Origin: an uncultured Tateyamaria sp.
GTDB taxonomy: Bacteria; Pseudomonadota; Alphaproteobacteria; Rhodobacterales; Rhodobacteraceae
Assembly: GCF_947496075.1 (NCBI RefSeq)
Contig: NZ_CANMBJ010000006.1
Coordinates: 605,001-669,000, forward strand
Direction: 5' to 3'
DNA length: 64,000 bases
Shown here one piece after another: positions 17,076-26,391 of the stretch. The position numbers and the translations under genes were made by a program. The first letter of the stretch is position 1. Every line of letters starts with the position of its first letter. A model generated the notes under the pieces. The model was not told where the DNA came from, did no database searches, and was given only the letters and a program-made list of their open reading frames with translations.

Positions 17076-19364
17076 ATGACACGTTTCGCTGCGCCGATCG
17101 CTGAACAGATCTGGGACATGAAGTATCGCTTCAAGGACGCCGATGGCACGCCCATCGACACCACGGTCGAAGACAGTTGGCGGCGCATCGCTCGTGATCT
17201 CGCCAAGGTCGAAAAAGACCCCGAAGCATGGGAGCAGACGTTCTATAACGCCCTGGAAGATTTCAAGTTTTTGCCCGCCGGTCGTATCACCGCCGGAGCG
17301 GGGACGGCGCGTTCGGTCACCCTGTTCAACTGTTTTGTCATGGGCACCATACCCGACAGCATGGCTGGCATCTTTGACATGCTGAAAGAGGCGGCCCTGA
17401 CCATGCAGCAGGGTGGCGGCATTGGCTACGATTTCTCGACCATCCGGCCCAAGGGGGCAGGGGTCAAAGGCGTGGCGGCAGATGCCTCCGGACCCCTTAG
17501 TTTTATGGACGTTTGGGACGCCATGTGCCGCACCATCATGTCCGCAGGCAGCCGCCGCGGCGCCATGATGGCGACCATGCGCTGCGACCACCCTGACATC
17601 GAGGATTTCATCACAGCCAAGTCCGACGCCGCCCGCCTGCGCATGTTCAACGTGTCCGTTCTGGTGACGGACGCGTTTATGGAAGCGGTCAAGACAGACG
17701 GATCCTGGGACCTGATTTTTGATGGCACCGTCTACAAGACCTTGGAAGCGCGCGACCTCTGGGACGGCATCATGAAGTCGACCTATGATTATGCCGAACC
17801 CGGCGTGATCTTCATCGACCGCATAAACGCCGCCAACAACCTGAACTATTGCGAGACCATCGCGGCGACGAACCCTTGTGGGGAACAACCTCTGCCACCC
17901 TACGGTGCTTGCCTTCTGGGGTCGATCAACCTTGCCCGTTTGGTTGGCCAACCCTTTGAAGAGGCTGCTGAATTGGATGAGGCAGCGCTGTCCAACCTTG
18001 TCGGCACTGCGGTGCGGATGATGGACAATGTGGTCGATGCCTCCCGCTTCCCGCTCGAAGCTCAGGCGCGCGAGGCGCAAGCCAAACGCCGCATCGGGCT
18101 TGGCGTTACCGGGCTTGCCGACGCACTGTTGATGCTGGGCCTGCGCTATGGATCCGACGAGGCGGCGCGTCAGACCGAGCAATGGTTGAAAGCCATCGCC
18201 CGCGCCGCGTATCTGGCGTCGGTGCAATTGGCGAAGGAAAAGGGCGCCTTCCCGCTGTTCGATGCCGAAGGCTACCTTGCAAGCGGCACCATGCAAATGA
18301 TGGACGCTGACGTTCGTGACGCCATTGCCGAACATGGCATCCGCAACGCACTTCTGACTTCAATTGCGCCTACGGGCACCATCTCGCTGTATGCCGGGAA
18401 CGTGTCGTCGGGGATCGAACCGGTCTTTGCTTACGCCTACACGCGCAAGGTCCTGCAAAAGGACGGTTCGCGGACCGAAGAAGAAGTCGTTGATTACGCT
18501 GTACAAATGTGGCGCGATAAATTTGGCGATGCCGAGCTGCCCGACTACTTCGTCAACGCACAGACTTTAGCGCCCGCCGATCACGTCAAGATGCAGGCGG
18601 CAGCGCAGAAGTGGGTCGACTCGTCAATTTCCAAGACAATCAACTGCCCCGAGGACATCAGCTTTGACGATTTCAAAGATGTCTACATGCAGGCGTGGGA
18701 TACAGGGTGCAAAGGGTGCACGACATATCGCCCCAACGCCGTGACTGGCTCGGTGCTGACGGTGGCCGAGGAGAAACCGGCCGAGGCATCGGTGCTTGCC
18801 AACAACGATGCCGAACCACTGCAGCCTCATGGTGATGTGATCTACATGGCCGAGCCTTTGGACCGACCCAACGCGCTTGAGGGCAACACGTACAAGGTCA
18901 AGTGGCCCAACAGCGAACATGCGCTCTACATCACCATCAACGATCTGGTGATTGGCGGGCATCGTCGCCCGTTCGAGGTATTCATCAACTCCAAGAACAT
19001 GGAGCATTTCGCTTGGACCGTTGCCCTGACCCGCATGATTTCGGCCGTGTTCCGGCGGGGCGGGGATGTGTCGTTTGTGGTTGAAGAACTGAAGGCAGTC
19101 TTTGACCCACGTGGCGGCGCGTGGATGCAAGGGAAGTACATCCCATCGATTCTGGCCGCCATTGGTGGCGTGATCGAACAGCACATGATCCAGATCGGTT
19201 TCATTGAGGGCGAGGGCATGGGCCTCAAATCGGATCCACGGGCTGAGGTGGTTGGCCTTGATGCACCGCGTGGCAAAGCGTGCTCAAGTTGCGGCAGCTA
19301 TGAGATGCGCATGATCGAAGGCTGTATGACGTGTGCGTCCTGCGGCTTTTCGAAATGCGGATAG
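17076..19364 (+). CDS. nrdJ: Adenosylcobalamin-dependent (class II) ribonucleotide reductase
   Basis: A 762-residue enzyme that reduces ribonucleotides to deoxyribonucleotides using B12, independent of oxygen. Active-site landmarks are FNCFVMGTIPDSM, the NPCGEQPLPPYGACLLGSINLARL region (radical-site cysteine and catalytic glutamate near residues 268-270) and the SIAPTGTISLYAGNVSSGIEP loop. The C-terminus has CSSCGSYEMRMIEGCMTCASCGFSKCG-type cysteine pairs, a redox or zinc-ribbon tail typical of the family. The start ATG at 17076 begins MTRFAAPIAEQIWDMKYRF. It is monocistronic. The 126-base leader is too short for a cobalamin riboswitch; control by NrdR is more likely. Confidence 0.95.
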   Translation: MTRFAAPIAEQIWDMKYRFKDADGTPIDTTVEDSWRRIARDLAKVEKDPEAWEQTFYNALEDFKFLPAGRITAGAGTARSVTLFNCFVMGTIPDSMAGIFDMLKEAALTMQQGGGIGYDFSTIRPKGAGVKGVAADASGPLSFMDVWDAMCRTIMSAGSRRGAMMATMRCDHPDIEDFITAKSDAARLRMFNVSVLVTDAFMEAVKTDGSWDLIFDGTVYKTLEARDLWDGIMKSTYDYAEPGVIFIDRINAANNLNYCETIAATNPCGEQPLPPYGACLLGSINLARLVGQPFEEAAELDEAALSNLVGTAVRMMDNVVDASRFPLEAQAREAQAKRRIGLGVTGLADALLMLGLRYGSDEAARQTEQWLKAIARAAYLASVQLAKEKGAFPLFDAEGYLASGTMQMMDADVRDAIAEHGIRNALLTSIAPTGTISLYAGNVSSGIEPVFAYAYTRKVLQKDGSRTEEEVVDYAVQMWRDKFGDAELPDYFVNAQTLAPADHVKMQAAAQKWVDSSISKTINCPEDISFDDFKDVYMQAWDTGCKGCTTYRPNAVTGSVLTVAEEKPAEASVLANNDAEPLQPHGDVIYMAEPLDRPNALEGNTYKVKWPNSEHALYITINDLVIGGHRRPFEVFINSKNMEHFAWTVALTRMISAVFRRGGDVSFVVEELKAVFDPRGGAWMQGKYIPSILAAIGGVIEQHMIQIGFIEGEGMGLKSDPRAEVVGLDAPRGKACSSCGSYEMRMIEGCMTCASCGFSKCG

Positions 19365-19519
19365 CCTGGTTTGTTCCGGTTGGGCATGTTCCCACGGTTT
19401 TGCCATTTTGACCCTGGGGACCGCCAGTCTGGTCGCACAAATCAGCCCTTGACCATTGTCGCTTGGACCCGAGAGTTGGACACTCAATGAATGACGCATT
19501 GGTACAAGGCCGATGCCTC

Positions 19520-20827
19520 TTAGGGTGCCTGTCTCATCGTCTCGGGCAGCCACATCGCGATGTCTGGGAACCAGATCAGGACAAAGCACATCAGGACCAT
19601 GATCATGAACATCGGGAATGCGGCGCGCGTGATGTAGCCCATTTCGTGTTCAGTCATCCCTTGCAAGACAAAGAGATTAAAACCGATGGGGGGTGTGATC
19701 TGCGCCATCTCGACCACCACGACGACAAAGATACCGAACCAGATCAGGTCAATCCCAGCCTCGCGCACCATGGGTTCGACCACGGCCATGGTCAGCACCA
19801 CCGACGAGATGCCGTCGAGGAACATGCCCAGCACGATGTAAAATACCATCAGGATCATCAGCAGCTCAAAACGTGACAGCTCCATGGTGGCGATCCCGTC
19901 GGCGAGTGCGCGGGGCAATCCGGTGAACCCCATGGCGAGTTTCAGGAAGGCCGCCCCGGCAAGGATTAGGGCAATCATTGCAGACGTTCGGGTGGCACCC
20001 ATCAGGCTTTCGGTGAACGTGTTCCAGTTCAGTGACCCTTGGCTCGCTGCCAGAACTAGCGCTCCGATCACGCCGATGGCTGCTGCTTCGGTTGCGGTGG
20101 CGTAACCTGCATACATCGACCCGATGACAATAAAGATCAGGCACAGAACAGGGATCAGGAAGCGGGAATTGCGCAGCTTGTCCCTGAACGACATACCGGT
20201 TTCCTGTTTCGGGTTCCAAGCGCCGGATGTGTAGGAGTAGATTGCCACATAGCCCATGAACATCAGGGCTAGGCACAGGCCCGGAAACACGCCTGCAAAG
20301 AACAGCTGTGTGATCGATTCATTCACGGTAACGCCATAGACGATCAAGGCTAGCGAGGGGGGTATCATCAGCCCGAGTGTGGCCGCGCCTGCAAGCGTGC
20401 CGATCACGATACGCTCCGGGTAGTCGCGCGCGCGCAGTTCGGGGATCGACATTTTGCCAACCGTGGTCAGCGTTGCCGCAGACGATCCGGAGACAGCGGC
20501 AAAGACCGTACAGCCGACGATATTGGTGTGCACCAGCCCACCCGGCAGCCGCGCTAGCCAAGGGGACAGCCCGCGAAACATGTCTTCGGACAATCGCGTC
20601 CGGAAAAGGATTTCGCCCATCCAGATAAAGAGTGGCAGTGCCGTCAGCGTCCAACTCGACGATGAAGCCCAGATCGTCGTGATCATCGTGTCGCCGACGG
20701 GGCGGGTGGTGAACAGTTCCATCCCCACCCATGCGACGCCCATCAGGGCAAGCCCGACCCAGACGCCGCTGCCCAACAACAGGAACAGGACAAACAGAAA
20801 CAGCGTGATGGCATAGATTTCTTGCAT
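19520..20827 (-). CDS. dctM: TRAP transporter large permease (DctM)
   Basis: A 435-residue membrane protein with about 12 hydrophobic segments, beginning MQEIYAITLFLFVLFLLLG. The segments LARLPGGLVHTNIVGCTVFAAVSGSSAATLTTVG, LMIPPSLALIVYGV and ITPPIGFNLFVLQG are diagnostic of DctM. It forms the channel of a sodium-driven tripartite transporter with DctQ and the periplasmic DctP. It ends a minus-strand operon (FAD oxidoreductase, dctP, dctQ, dctM) and is converged upon by nrdJ 156 bases away. Five bases separate its start from the dctQ stop. Confidence 0.95.
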   Translation of the reverse strand: MQEIYAITLFLFVLFLLLGSGVWVGLALMGVAWVGMELFTTRPVGDTMITTIWASSSSWTLTALPLFIWMGEILFRTRLSEDMFRGLSPWLARLPGGLVHTNIVGCTVFAAVSGSSAATLTTVGKMSIPELRARDYPERIVIGTLAGAATLGLMIPPSLALIVYGVTVNESITQLFFAGVFPGLCLALMFMGYVAIYSYTSGAWNPKQETGMSFRDKLRNSRFLIPVLCLIFIVIGSMYAGYATATEAAAIGVIGALVLAASQGSLNWNTFTESLMGATRTSAMIALILAGAAFLKLAMGFTGLPRALADGIATMELSRFELLMILMVFYIVLGMFLDGISSVVLTMAVVEPMVREAGIDLIWFGIFVVVVVEMAQITPPIGFNLFVLQGMTEHEMGYITRAAFPMFMIMVLMCFVLIWFPDIAMWLPETMRQAP

Positions 20828-20831
20828 GATC

Positions 20832-21368
20832 CTACTCCGCGAAGCTTTGATCAACGAGGTTGCGCTTGATCCGGTGATCGCCTCGGAACAGCACGTGGAT
20901 CAGGTGATCTGTCAGGGAAAGCGCCAGAATGGCACCGCCGATCACCATGACAGATTGTGGGATCCACATTGGCGTCGCATCCTGTGCCTGACTGACTTCC
21001 TTGAACTTCCAAGACCAGTAGGTGAACCAATAGGCATAGTAGGTGAAATACCACATGACCGCCGCGGCAATCCCGAAGCACCAGATTTCAAGGAAGCGTC
21101 TAAAACGGGTGGGCACTGCATTCAGCACTAATGACACCCGAATATGGGCCCCGCGGTTAAGCGCGTTGGCAAATGCAAAGAAGCTGGCGGCGGCCATGGC
21201 GTAGCCAGCATAATTCGCGGCACCAGGGAATATCTCTCCGGTCCAGCGGGCCACCATCTGCGCTACGATCAACAGCAATATCGCGATCAGGCAGAGGGCG
21301 GCGAGCACGCCCGCGGCAAGATAAATGAAATCAAGGACGCGGCGCAGACCGCGCAGAAGTCCGGTCAT
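20832..21368 (-). CDS. dctQ: TRAP transporter small permease (DctQ)
   Basis: A 178-residue protein with four membrane segments (VLDFIYLAAGVLAALCLIAILLLI, ANYAGYAMAAASFFAFANALN, the segment after RFLEIWCFG, and QSVMVIGGAILALSLTDHL). The motif GAHIRVSLVLN between the second and third segments is characteristic. DctQ connects DctM to the solute-binding protein. Between dctP and this gene lies a strong terminator-like hairpin (21386-21423), so permease genes are probably read at a lower level than dctP. Confidence 0.93.
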   Translation of the reverse strand: MTGLLRGLRRVLDFIYLAAGVLAALCLIAILLLIVAQMVARWTGEIFPGAANYAGYAMAAASFFAFANALNRGAHIRVSLVLNAVPTRFRRFLEIWCFGIAAAVMWYFTYYAYWFTYWSWKFKEVSQAQDATPMWIPQSVMVIGGAILALSLTDHLIHVLFRGDHRIKRNLVDQSFAE

Positions 21369-21385
21369 GTGTCTGTCCCCCGCGA

Positions 21386-21423
21386 AAAAGAAAAGCGGGT
21401 CGATCTTTCACAAACCGACCCGC
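21386..21423 (-). terminator. Intrinsic terminator or attenuator between dctP and dctQ
   Basis: On the minus strand GCGGGTCG and CGACCCGC form a perfect 8-bp GC-rich stem with a 13-base loop, followed directly by TTTTCTTTTTCG. It begins 10 bases after the dctP stop (21434) and ends about 18 bases before the dctQ start. In binding-protein-dependent transporters such partial terminators often produce excess binding protein over membrane subunits; that role here is inferred. Confidence 0.8.
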
Positions 21424-21433
21424 CTGTTGTCGT

Positions 21434-22411
21434 TTAGTTGGCGTTGTAGGCGTCGACGATGGACTTGCCTGTCTCGCCAGCGGCTTCGAGCCATTCAGCC
21501 GTCATTGTAGCGCCGATGTCCTTGAGCTCTGACATGAGCGCATCGCCAGCTGGGCCAACACTCATACCGCCCTCGGCCAAGCCCGCCAGGGTGAAGCCAG
21601 TGTATTCCTTGGCGCGCCACGTGCCTGCATATTCGGCCATGCCTGCACAGGCGTTGATGACGTTCTTGTTCGCCTCATCCACGCCGGACCAGACGTCGGA
21701 GTTGATCAGCATGTAGTTGCGTGGCAGCCAGGCATCCACGGCATAGAAGTGGCTTAGGCTTTCCCAGACTTTCCGGTCGTAGCCAGTCGCGCCCGAGGAC
21801 ACCATGGATTCCGCCACGCCGGTCGCAAAGGCCTGACTGATCTCGGCGGCTTCGATCTGCACTGGCAACATGCCCGTCAGTTCAGCAAGACGTGCGGTGG
21901 CGTTGTTGTAGGAGCGGAACTTGATCCCCTCCATGTCTGCAACGCCGTTCACCTCCTTGTTGAAGTAGAGGCCCTGCGGCGGCCACGGCACGGAGTAAAG
22001 CAGTGTCAGGTTCTGCTCAGCCAACAGCTCTTCGAGATGCGGTTTGGCTGCGCCGTAGAGCTTGTCGTGCTCATCGAAGGACGAGACGAGGAATGGAACG
22101 GAGTCCCAGCCAAAGATCGCACTTTCGTTCTGGTGGCCGGACAGCAGGCGCTCACCAATCGGCACCTGTCCCGTCTGGACCGCGCGCTTAATGTCTGCGC
22201 CCGCAAACAGTGAGCCTGATGGGTGTGTTGTAATCTCGATCGCGCCGCCTGTGCCGGTCGTCACACATTCCGCAAACTCAGCACCGGTGACGGAGTGAAA
22301 GTTGGACCCTGAGTACGCCATCGGCAGGTCCCATTTCTCTTGTGCAGCAGCGGGCAGCGCAAGCATCGTCGTCGCAGCCAGCGTGGCGCATGTTTTGGTG
22401 AATTTTGTCAT
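21434..22411 (-). CDS. dctP: TRAP transporter solute-binding protein (DctP)
   Basis: A 325-residue periplasmic receptor. The first about 23 residues are a signal peptide (MTKFTKTCATLAATTMLALPAAAQ) with an AAA-Q type cleavage site. The body has TRAP-specific segments including FNKEVNGVADMEGIKFRSYNNATARL; the arginine of KFRSYNN is the conserved residue that pairs with a ligand carboxylate, so the substrate is probably a carboxylate. A weak upstream ATG would add seven residues before the signal peptide, so the ATG at 22411 is preferred. It follows the DadA-like oxidase gene by 38 bases, which suggests that the transported compound or its product is that enzyme's substrate. Confidence 0.94.
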   Translation of the reverse strand: MTKFTKTCATLAATTMLALPAAAQEKWDLPMAYSGSNFHSVTGAEFAECVTTGTGGAIEITTHPSGSLFAGADIKRAVQTGQVPIGERLLSGHQNESAIFGWDSVPFLVSSFDEHDKLYGAAKPHLEELLAEQNLTLLYSVPWPPQGLYFNKEVNGVADMEGIKFRSYNNATARLAELTGMLPVQIEAAEISQAFATGVAESMVSSGATGYDRKVWESLSHFYAVDAWLPRNYMLINSDVWSGVDEANKNVINACAGMAEYAGTWRAKEYTGFTLAGLAEGGMSVGPAGDALMSELKDIGATMTAEWLEAAGETGKSIVDAYNAN

Positions 22412-22449
22412 TGTAGTCTCCCTGGTGGTCATTTCTTTTTGGCGCGGCC

Positions 22450-23691
22450 TTAGGAAAAACGCATTGGGTTAAATGCACTTATGTCAGTATTTACGGGCTG
22501 TTCCGCGACAAGACCTGCGGTGATCCTTCCCGTTTTCGGCCCACCGGTCAATCCAATATGATGGTGTCCGAACGCTGTGAATACGCCTGTCTCGCCCACT
22601 TGCCCAATTAGTGGGAGGCTGTCGGATGGGGCAGGGCGATGGCCAAGCCATTCGACCTCTTCGCTGTAGGTCAGGTTGGGAAAGCTGGCTTTGGCGTGCC
22701 TGCGCAAAAAGTCCAGAGGCGGCTTTGAAGGCCCGGCAGACAGCCCGCCGAATTCGACGATGCCCGCGCATCTCAAGCCTGCGGCCATCGGGGTGGCGAC
22801 GAATTTTCCGCTGGCGACCATTACAGGATGCGAGGGTCCGCCCGCGGCATCCTTGAAGATAATATGATAGCCGCGTTCTGCTTCGATCGGGATCGACAGG
22901 CCCAGTTTCTGCATCAGGGGTTTGGACCAAACACCGGTCGCAAGGATGGCTTGATCGCAAGCATGCGGCCCCTGATCTGTCTGCACTGCCGAGATCTTGC
23001 CGTCGGTGAGGTCGAAATCTTTGATCTCGGCCTGCAAGATCGTGCCGCCAAGTCTTTCGAACTCGACCGCCAACGCTTTGACGTAGCGACCCGGGTCGCG
23101 GACATATCCGTGGTCCTGCATCGTTGCCAGCAGTCCTATGTCGGGCGACAGGTTGGGTTCATATGCGCGTGCGGCGTCACCTTCCCGGATGATCGGTTCA
23201 AACCCCGCATCTCGGCGCAGGCCCCAAGTATAGGCGTCGGCTTCGAATGCGGCGCGGTTTGAATAGGCAAAAGAATAGTCGCCGTCGCTTACCCAGCTTG
23301 CTGCATCGGTGTCGGCCGCAAGTGCTTTGTGCTGGTCGACACTGTCCGCGACGATGGTGGTCAGCCCATCCGCAATGCGGCGTGTGTCACTTTCATTGGC
23401 GTTAGATAGATACCTGAGCAACCAAGGCAGCAGTTTCGGAAAGTAGCCCCAGCGCATGAACAGGGGAAAATCCGGGTTCACAAGCATTCGAGGTGCTTTA
23501 CGCGTCAGCCCCGGAGCGGTCACGGGCGCAATCGAACAGGCGGCGAGGACGCCGGCATTTCCGTGCGAGGTCCCTTCGCCCGGGCGTAGCCGGTCGATTA
23601 TCGTGACCTCAGCATCGCTGATGCGGCGCAGCCAGATCCCAGTTGAGACGCCGACAATCCCGGCCCCGGCTATGATCACGCGCTTTGGCAT
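22450..23691 (-). CDS. FAD-dependent oxidoreductase, D-amino-acid dehydrogenase-like
   Basis: A 413-residue DAO-fold flavoprotein. The dinucleotide-binding motif is at the N-terminus (VIIAGAGIVGVSTG, residues 6-19), TSHGNAGVLA follows the first strand-helix unit, and the C-terminus has GHHHIGLTGGPKTGR, which closes around FAD. The layout matches DadA-type D-amino-acid dehydrogenases and hydroxyproline oxidases that pass electrons to quinone. The substrate is not determined. The start ATG at 23691 (MPKRVIIAG) is chosen; upstream in-frame codons overlap the GntR promoter region. It heads the minus-strand half of the divergent locus, before dctPQM. Confidence 0.88.
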   Translation of the reverse strand: MPKRVIIAGAGIVGVSTGIWLRRISDAEVTIIDRLRPGEGTSHGNAGVLAACSIAPVTAPGLTRKAPRMLVNPDFPLFMRWGYFPKLLPWLLRYLSNANESDTRRIADGLTTIVADSVDQHKALAADTDAASWVSDGDYSFAYSNRAAFEADAYTWGLRRDAGFEPIIREGDAARAYEPNLSPDIGLLATMQDHGYVRDPGRYVKALAVEFERLGGTILQAEIKDFDLTDGKISAVQTDQGPHACDQAILATGVWSKPLMQKLGLSIPIEAERGYHIIFKDAAGGPSHPVMVASGKFVATPMAAGLRCAGIVEFGGLSAGPSKPPLDFLRRHAKASFPNLTYSEEVEWLGHRPAPSDSLPLIGQVGETGVFTAFGHHHIGLTGGPKTGRITAGLVAEQPVNTDISAFNPMRFS

Positions 23692-23726
23692 TGTCTTGCT
23701 GCTCGACCTCTGAAAACAGTTGTAGT

Positions 23727-23739
23727 ATTGTATACAGAT
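23727..23739. promoter_or_regulatory. GntR-type operator candidate in the divergent promoter
   Basis: ATTGTATACAGAT contains TTGTATACAG, a near-perfect match to the TNGTATACNA type site bound by FadR/VanR-subfamily GntR regulators (9 of 10). It is centred in the 117-base gap between the FAD oxidoreductase gene (minus) and the GntR gene (plus), where one bound regulator could control both transcripts. Confidence 0.5.
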
Positions 23740-23808
23740 CAATGCACAGCCTTGTGCGCAATGCAAGGGTTGCGCTAGGCTGCCTCTGACACATCGGGAT
23801 ACGAAGAG

Positions 23809-24510
23809 ATGAACCATGCCACGTCTGAGATGAACGACACGGTCAGCGCGATTTATTTTAAATTGCGTGAAATGGCGGCATCTTTTGCCTTCAAGCCGGG
23901 TGAAAGGATTAATGAATCATCGTTATCGCGAGATTTGGGCGCCAGCCGCACGCCGTTGCGCGAAGCGTTGAATCGTTTGGTTGCAGAAGGGTTTGTTGAG
24001 TTTCGCGCGGGGCGCGGTTTCTTTTGCCGGACGCTGTCTGACAAGCGGATCATTCATTTGTATCAGGCACGGATGGCGATTGAGTGCGAGGCGGTGCGTC
24101 AAGCAGCAATGCACGCCAAACCCGCTGAACTAGAGGCGATCGATGCATCGCTGGACCTCTCGGCGGATGAATATTCAAACTGCACAAACCCAATCCGGTT
24201 GATGGAGCTGGATGAGGCATTTCATCTGCAACTGGCGGGTCTGTCGGGCAACCCCGAGCTGTTGCGAATGCTCGAAACGATCTATGACAAGATCCGCTTT
24301 GTTCGCACGGCTGATTTGCGACGTCTGCAAGCTGCCGGACGCACGACAACGGAACGGCATCGTGCGGTTCTGGACATCGTCCGCACCGGGGATGGTGCTG
24401 CGGCCTCTGCTGCCATGCGCGATCATATCGAACACCGCGCAAAACATGCGTCCGAGGCCGTGCGCCTTGCCTTTGCTGATCTTTACGCCCCTCAGGAAGA
24501 ACTGACATGA
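23809..24510 (+). CDS. GntR-family regulator, FCD (FadR) subfamily
   Basis: A 233-residue regulator. The N-terminal winged helix has FAFKPGERINESSLSRDLGASRTPLREALNRLVAEGFVEF, and the C-terminal all-helical FCD domain carries the family's metal/ligand residues in DEAFHLQLAG, ERHRAVLD and MRDHIEHRA. FCD regulators sense small organic acids. It is divergent from the oxidase-TRAP operon, with a GTATAC palindrome between them, and overlaps the next gene by 4 bases (ATGA). It probably controls the whole 19520-28128 locus in response to the substrate (inference). The start at 23809 gives MNHATSEMNDT; an internal ATG at residue 8 is possible. Confidence 0.9.
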   Translation: MNHATSEMNDTVSAIYFKLREMAASFAFKPGERINESSLSRDLGASRTPLREALNRLVAEGFVEFRAGRGFFCRTLSDKRIIHLYQARMAIECEAVRQAAMHAKPAELEAIDASLDLSADEYSNCTNPIRLMELDEAFHLQLAGLSGNPELLRMLETIYDKIRFVRTADLRRLQAAGRTTTERHRAVLDIVRTGDGAAASAAMRDHIEHRAKHASEAVRLAFADLYAPQEELT

Positions 24511-25262
24511 CGACATATGGTGGCAAAACAGTCTTTGGAGCGACGGTGGGCGTCCTGATGCTGAACACCCGGTTTCCCCGCATTCCCGGAGATATTGGCA
24601 ACGCAGCCACATGGCCGTTCCCCGTCCAGTTCAAGGTTGTCTCTGCAGCCACGCCCGACAAAGTGGTGCGCGGCGATGCGACACCGCTGCTGGACGCATT
24701 TATCGGGGCAGGTCGCGAGTTGGTTGATCTTGGATGCGACGGGATCGCGACAAATTGCGGGTTTCTCGTTCCTTTTCAACACGACATGTCGCGCGCCCTC
24801 GGGGTGCCGGTCGCATCCTCATCGCTGTTGCAAGCGCCCCTCATTCGACAGTCGTTGCCTGCCGATCATTCGCTGGGTATTCTCACCATTTCGTCCGAGA
24901 CACTGACACCCGTGCATCTGGAGGCAGCTGGTATTGCGCCAGATACACCAGTTGCAGGTACTGGGGCTGGATCACACTTCACCACGCGCATCCTTGATGA
25001 TGCAGCAGAGATCGACTTTGACAAGGCGCGGGCGGATAACACTTCGGCAGCGATGCAACTGGTTGCGGATCACCCAAAGGTAGGTGCCATCCTGCTCGAG
25101 TGCACCAATATGGTGCCCTATGCCGCCGACATCCGGCGTGCCACCGGGCGCCCGGTCTTTTCGATCTACACCTATCTGATGTGGTTTCAAGCCGGACTGC
25201 TGCCACGCCGCTTTCCCGCAGATCTGGACGACATCCGTCTCAGTGAGGCCGTTCCAAAGTGA
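24507..25262 (+). CDS. Asp/Glu racemase-fold protein (maleate isomerase/hydantoin racemase-like)
   Basis: A 251-residue protein with the two cysteines used by cofactor-independent racemases: one in GCDGIATNCGFLVPFQ (about residue 87) and one in AILLECTNMVPYA (about residue 202). Both halves show the pseudo-symmetric fold (IGVLMLNTRFPRIPGD-like start, then LGILTISSETLTP). Relatives racemise aspartate or hydantoins, isomerise maleate, or decarboxylate arylmalonates. With both cysteines present a racemase or isomerase role is favoured over decarboxylation. It overlaps the GntR gene and the next gene by ATGA junctions, so it belongs to the same operon. Confidence 0.8.
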   Translation: MTTYGGKTVFGATVGVLMLNTRFPRIPGDIGNAATWPFPVQFKVVSAATPDKVVRGDATPLLDAFIGAGRELVDLGCDGIATNCGFLVPFQHDMSRALGVPVASSSLLQAPLIRQSLPADHSLGILTISSETLTPVHLEAAGIAPDTPVAGTGAGSHFTTRILDDAAEIDFDKARADNTSAAMQLVADHPKVGAILLECTNMVPYAADIRRATGRPVFSIYTYLMWFQAGLLPRRFPADLDDIRLSEAVPK

Positions 25263-26380
25263 GCGATCACCGTATCACTGAGATGCGCGTTCATTGCGTT
25301 TCCATTCCAGCCAGAGCGGTCCATTCGCACGGGTCGGGCGATGTGGGCGGGATCAATGTGGTTCTCTGCGAACTTGTAACTGATACTGGCCTGACAGGCT
25401 GGGGAGAGGCATCGCCATGGCCGGTCTTCACCGGAACGGTCGAGGGTAATGCCGCTGCGCTGCATGTGAATCTTCGCCCTCATGTCATCGGGCGTGACCC
25501 TGTGTTGGTCGAACCGATCCTGAATGATGCAGACCAGCTCCTTGTGGGCCACAACGAGGCCAAGGCCGCCTTGGAATGCGCGTTGCTAGACATCACCGGA
25601 CAAGTTGCGGGCTTACCCGTGGCCGAGTTGGTAGGCGGGCGGCACCGCGACAGTATTCCGCTCAGCTTTTCGGTTGCGAACCCCGATTTCGGCGCCGATC
25701 AGGAGGACGTTGCCCATATCTGGGACAGCGGTGTGCGGATCTTCAAGCTGAAGACCGGTTTTGCCGATCACGCCTTTGATCTGATGCGCCTTGAAAAGCT
25801 GCGTGCGCGCTATGGCGACGATATCCGCTTGCGTGTCGATTACAATCAGGGCCTGCCGGCCTATGACGCGATCCGGCACATTCGCGACCTCGAAACGTTT
25901 CGCCCCGATTTCGTAGAACAACCCGTCAAACGACACGAGCGCGAAGTGTTGGCCGAGATTACCCGCGCCGTCGATGTGCCGATCATGGCTGATGAAAGTG
26001 TATTTGATGTGCGCGATGCAACCCGAGGTGCGGCGGCCCGCATGGCCGACATCTTCTCGCTTAAAACCGCCAAATCCGGCGGCATCCGCCGATGTATCGA
26101 GATCGCGGCGATTGCGCGTGCGGCCGGTATTGAAGTTTACGGAGGCTGCATGTTCGAGACGTCCATTGCCCACATGGCAGGTGCACATCTGATGGCCGCC
26201 GTTCCCGATCTGACACTCGGTTGCGAATTCTACATGTCCACATTCTATGCCGGGGCGGATTTGGCCGAAACGCCATTCCCGGTGAGTGAGGGTCATGTCC
26301 ATGTGCCGACAACTTCGGGCCTTGGAACCGCGCCTGATCCGGATGCGCTTGCACGCCACCGGACACAGCTGCTGACATAG
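25259..26380 (+). CDS. Mandelate racemase/muconate lactonizing enzyme family protein
   Basis: A 373-residue enolase-superfamily enzyme with a capping domain (residues 1-125) and a barrel. Catalytic residues follow the MLE/dipeptide-epimerase pattern: KLKTG (acid/base lysines), DYNQ, VEQP and MADES as metal ligands, and the second lysine in LKTAKSGG. This set supports 1,1-proton transfer or cycloisomerisation on a carboxylate substrate bound by magnesium. The specific substrate cannot be read from sequence; epimerisation of an amino or hydroxy acid is plausible beside the DadA-like oxidase. It overlaps the upstream racemase gene by ATGA, and the ThDP gene begins 11 bases after its stop. Confidence 0.86.
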   Translation: MSDHRITEMRVHCVSIPARAVHSHGSGDVGGINVVLCELVTDTGLTGWGEASPWPVFTGTVEGNAAALHVNLRPHVIGRDPVLVEPILNDADQLLVGHNEAKAALECALLDITGQVAGLPVAELVGGRHRDSIPLSFSVANPDFGADQEDVAHIWDSGVRIFKLKTGFADHAFDLMRLEKLRARYGDDIRLRVDYNQGLPAYDAIRHIRDLETFRPDFVEQPVKRHEREVLAEITRAVDVPIMADESVFDVRDATRGAAARMADIFSLKTAKSGGIRRCIEIAAIARAAGIEVYGGCMFETSIAHMAGAHLMAAVPDLTLGCEFYMSTFYAGADLAETPFPVSEGHVHVPTTSGLGTAPDPDALARHRTQLLT

Positions 26381-26391
26381 GAAGGTTGCTG

